Assembly (NCBI GenBank): GCA_017987615.1
Contig: JAGNTI010000094.1
Location: 1-5,662 of the forward strand
DNA length: 5,662 nucleotides
Source: Sediminibacterium sp.
Lineage (GTDB): Bacteria; Bacteroidota; Bacteroidia; Chitinophagales; Chitinophagaceae
Direction: 5' to 3'
The notes beneath the pieces were generated by a model that worked only from the letters and a program-made list of their open reading frames with translations, made no database searches and had not been told where the DNA came from. The position numbers and the translations under genes were made by a program. Of this stretch, positions 5,623-5,662 are shown one piece after another. How positions within the stretch are numbered: the stretch's first letter is position 1; each line of letters begins with the position of its first letter.

Positions 5623-5662
5623 ATGTCTAGAAGAAATAACCGTGTTTATTGGTGGTGTCAGG
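5623..5662 (+). CDS. Start of an unidentified gene (partial, cut by the right edge)
   Basis: An ATG at 5623 opens a frame that stays open to the edge, giving MSRRNNRVYWWCQ. The N-terminus is basic and then aromatic, which could be the lead-in to a membrane helix, but 13 residues are too few to identify a family. Support for a real gene comes from the consensus-like TATATTTG just upstream and from the otherwise gene-free 190 bp gap (5433-5622) next to divergent dxs. The upstream sequence is A/T-rich without a Shine-Dalgarno motif, as for the other genes here. Confidence 0.4.
   Translation, partial: MSRRNNRVYWWCQ

Overview
The window looks like a stretch of ordinary core chromosome from a member of the Bacteroidota. 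Three things suggest this. The protein sequences have the style of that phylum: a split transketolase with a stand-alone N-terminal subunit ending in LPETLGDY, and Dxs, ScpA and ribosome recycling factor variants of Bacteroidota type. The starts lack Shine-Dalgarno sequences and follow A/T-rich leaders. Two starts are preceded by elements matching the Bacteroidota -7 consensus TAnnTTTG. The DNA is moderately AT-rich. Placement below phylum is not supportable from the sequence alone.

Layout, left to right: (1) the last 28 codons of a + strand membrane protein, probably an FtsX/MacB-type ABC permease (1-87); (2) the N-terminal subunit of a split transketolase on - (110-952); (3) frr, ribosome recycling factor, on + (1056-1619); (4) a ten-helix EamA/DMT-family transporter on - (1627-2514); (5) scpA, a condensin subunit, on + (2672-3505); (6) dxs, first enzyme of the MEP isoprenoid pathway, on - (3510-5432); (7) the first 13 codons of an unidentified + strand gene (5623 to the edge). 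No tRNA, rRNA, CRISPR array, insertion sequence or riboswitch was seen.

The genes alternate strand without exception (+ - + - + - +), so no two neighbours can share a simple operon. The convergent pairs lie 22, 7 and 4 bp apart. The divergent pairs are separated by 103, 157 and 190 bp, and those gaps must hold the promoters. Each convergent junction has a hairpin built partly or wholly from coding sequence. Two of them look like good terminators: a shared bidirectional one spanning the frr and transporter stop codons, and one for dxs embedded in the 3' coding end of scpA. The divergent gaps contain short inverted repeats that could be operators.

Functionally this is a housekeeping mixture rather than a pathway cluster: pentose-phosphate metabolism, translation recycling, solute transport, chromosome segregation and isoprenoid precursor synthesis. 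Transketolase and Dxs are both thiamine-diphosphate enzymes of the same superfamily and are linked metabolically through glyceraldehyde-3-phosphate, but they are not co-transcribed here. I found no evidence of a new biological system. The points most worth a second look are the overlapping terminators, the strict strand alternation, the transketolase half lacking its partner gene nearby, and the near-leaderless promoter of the last gene.
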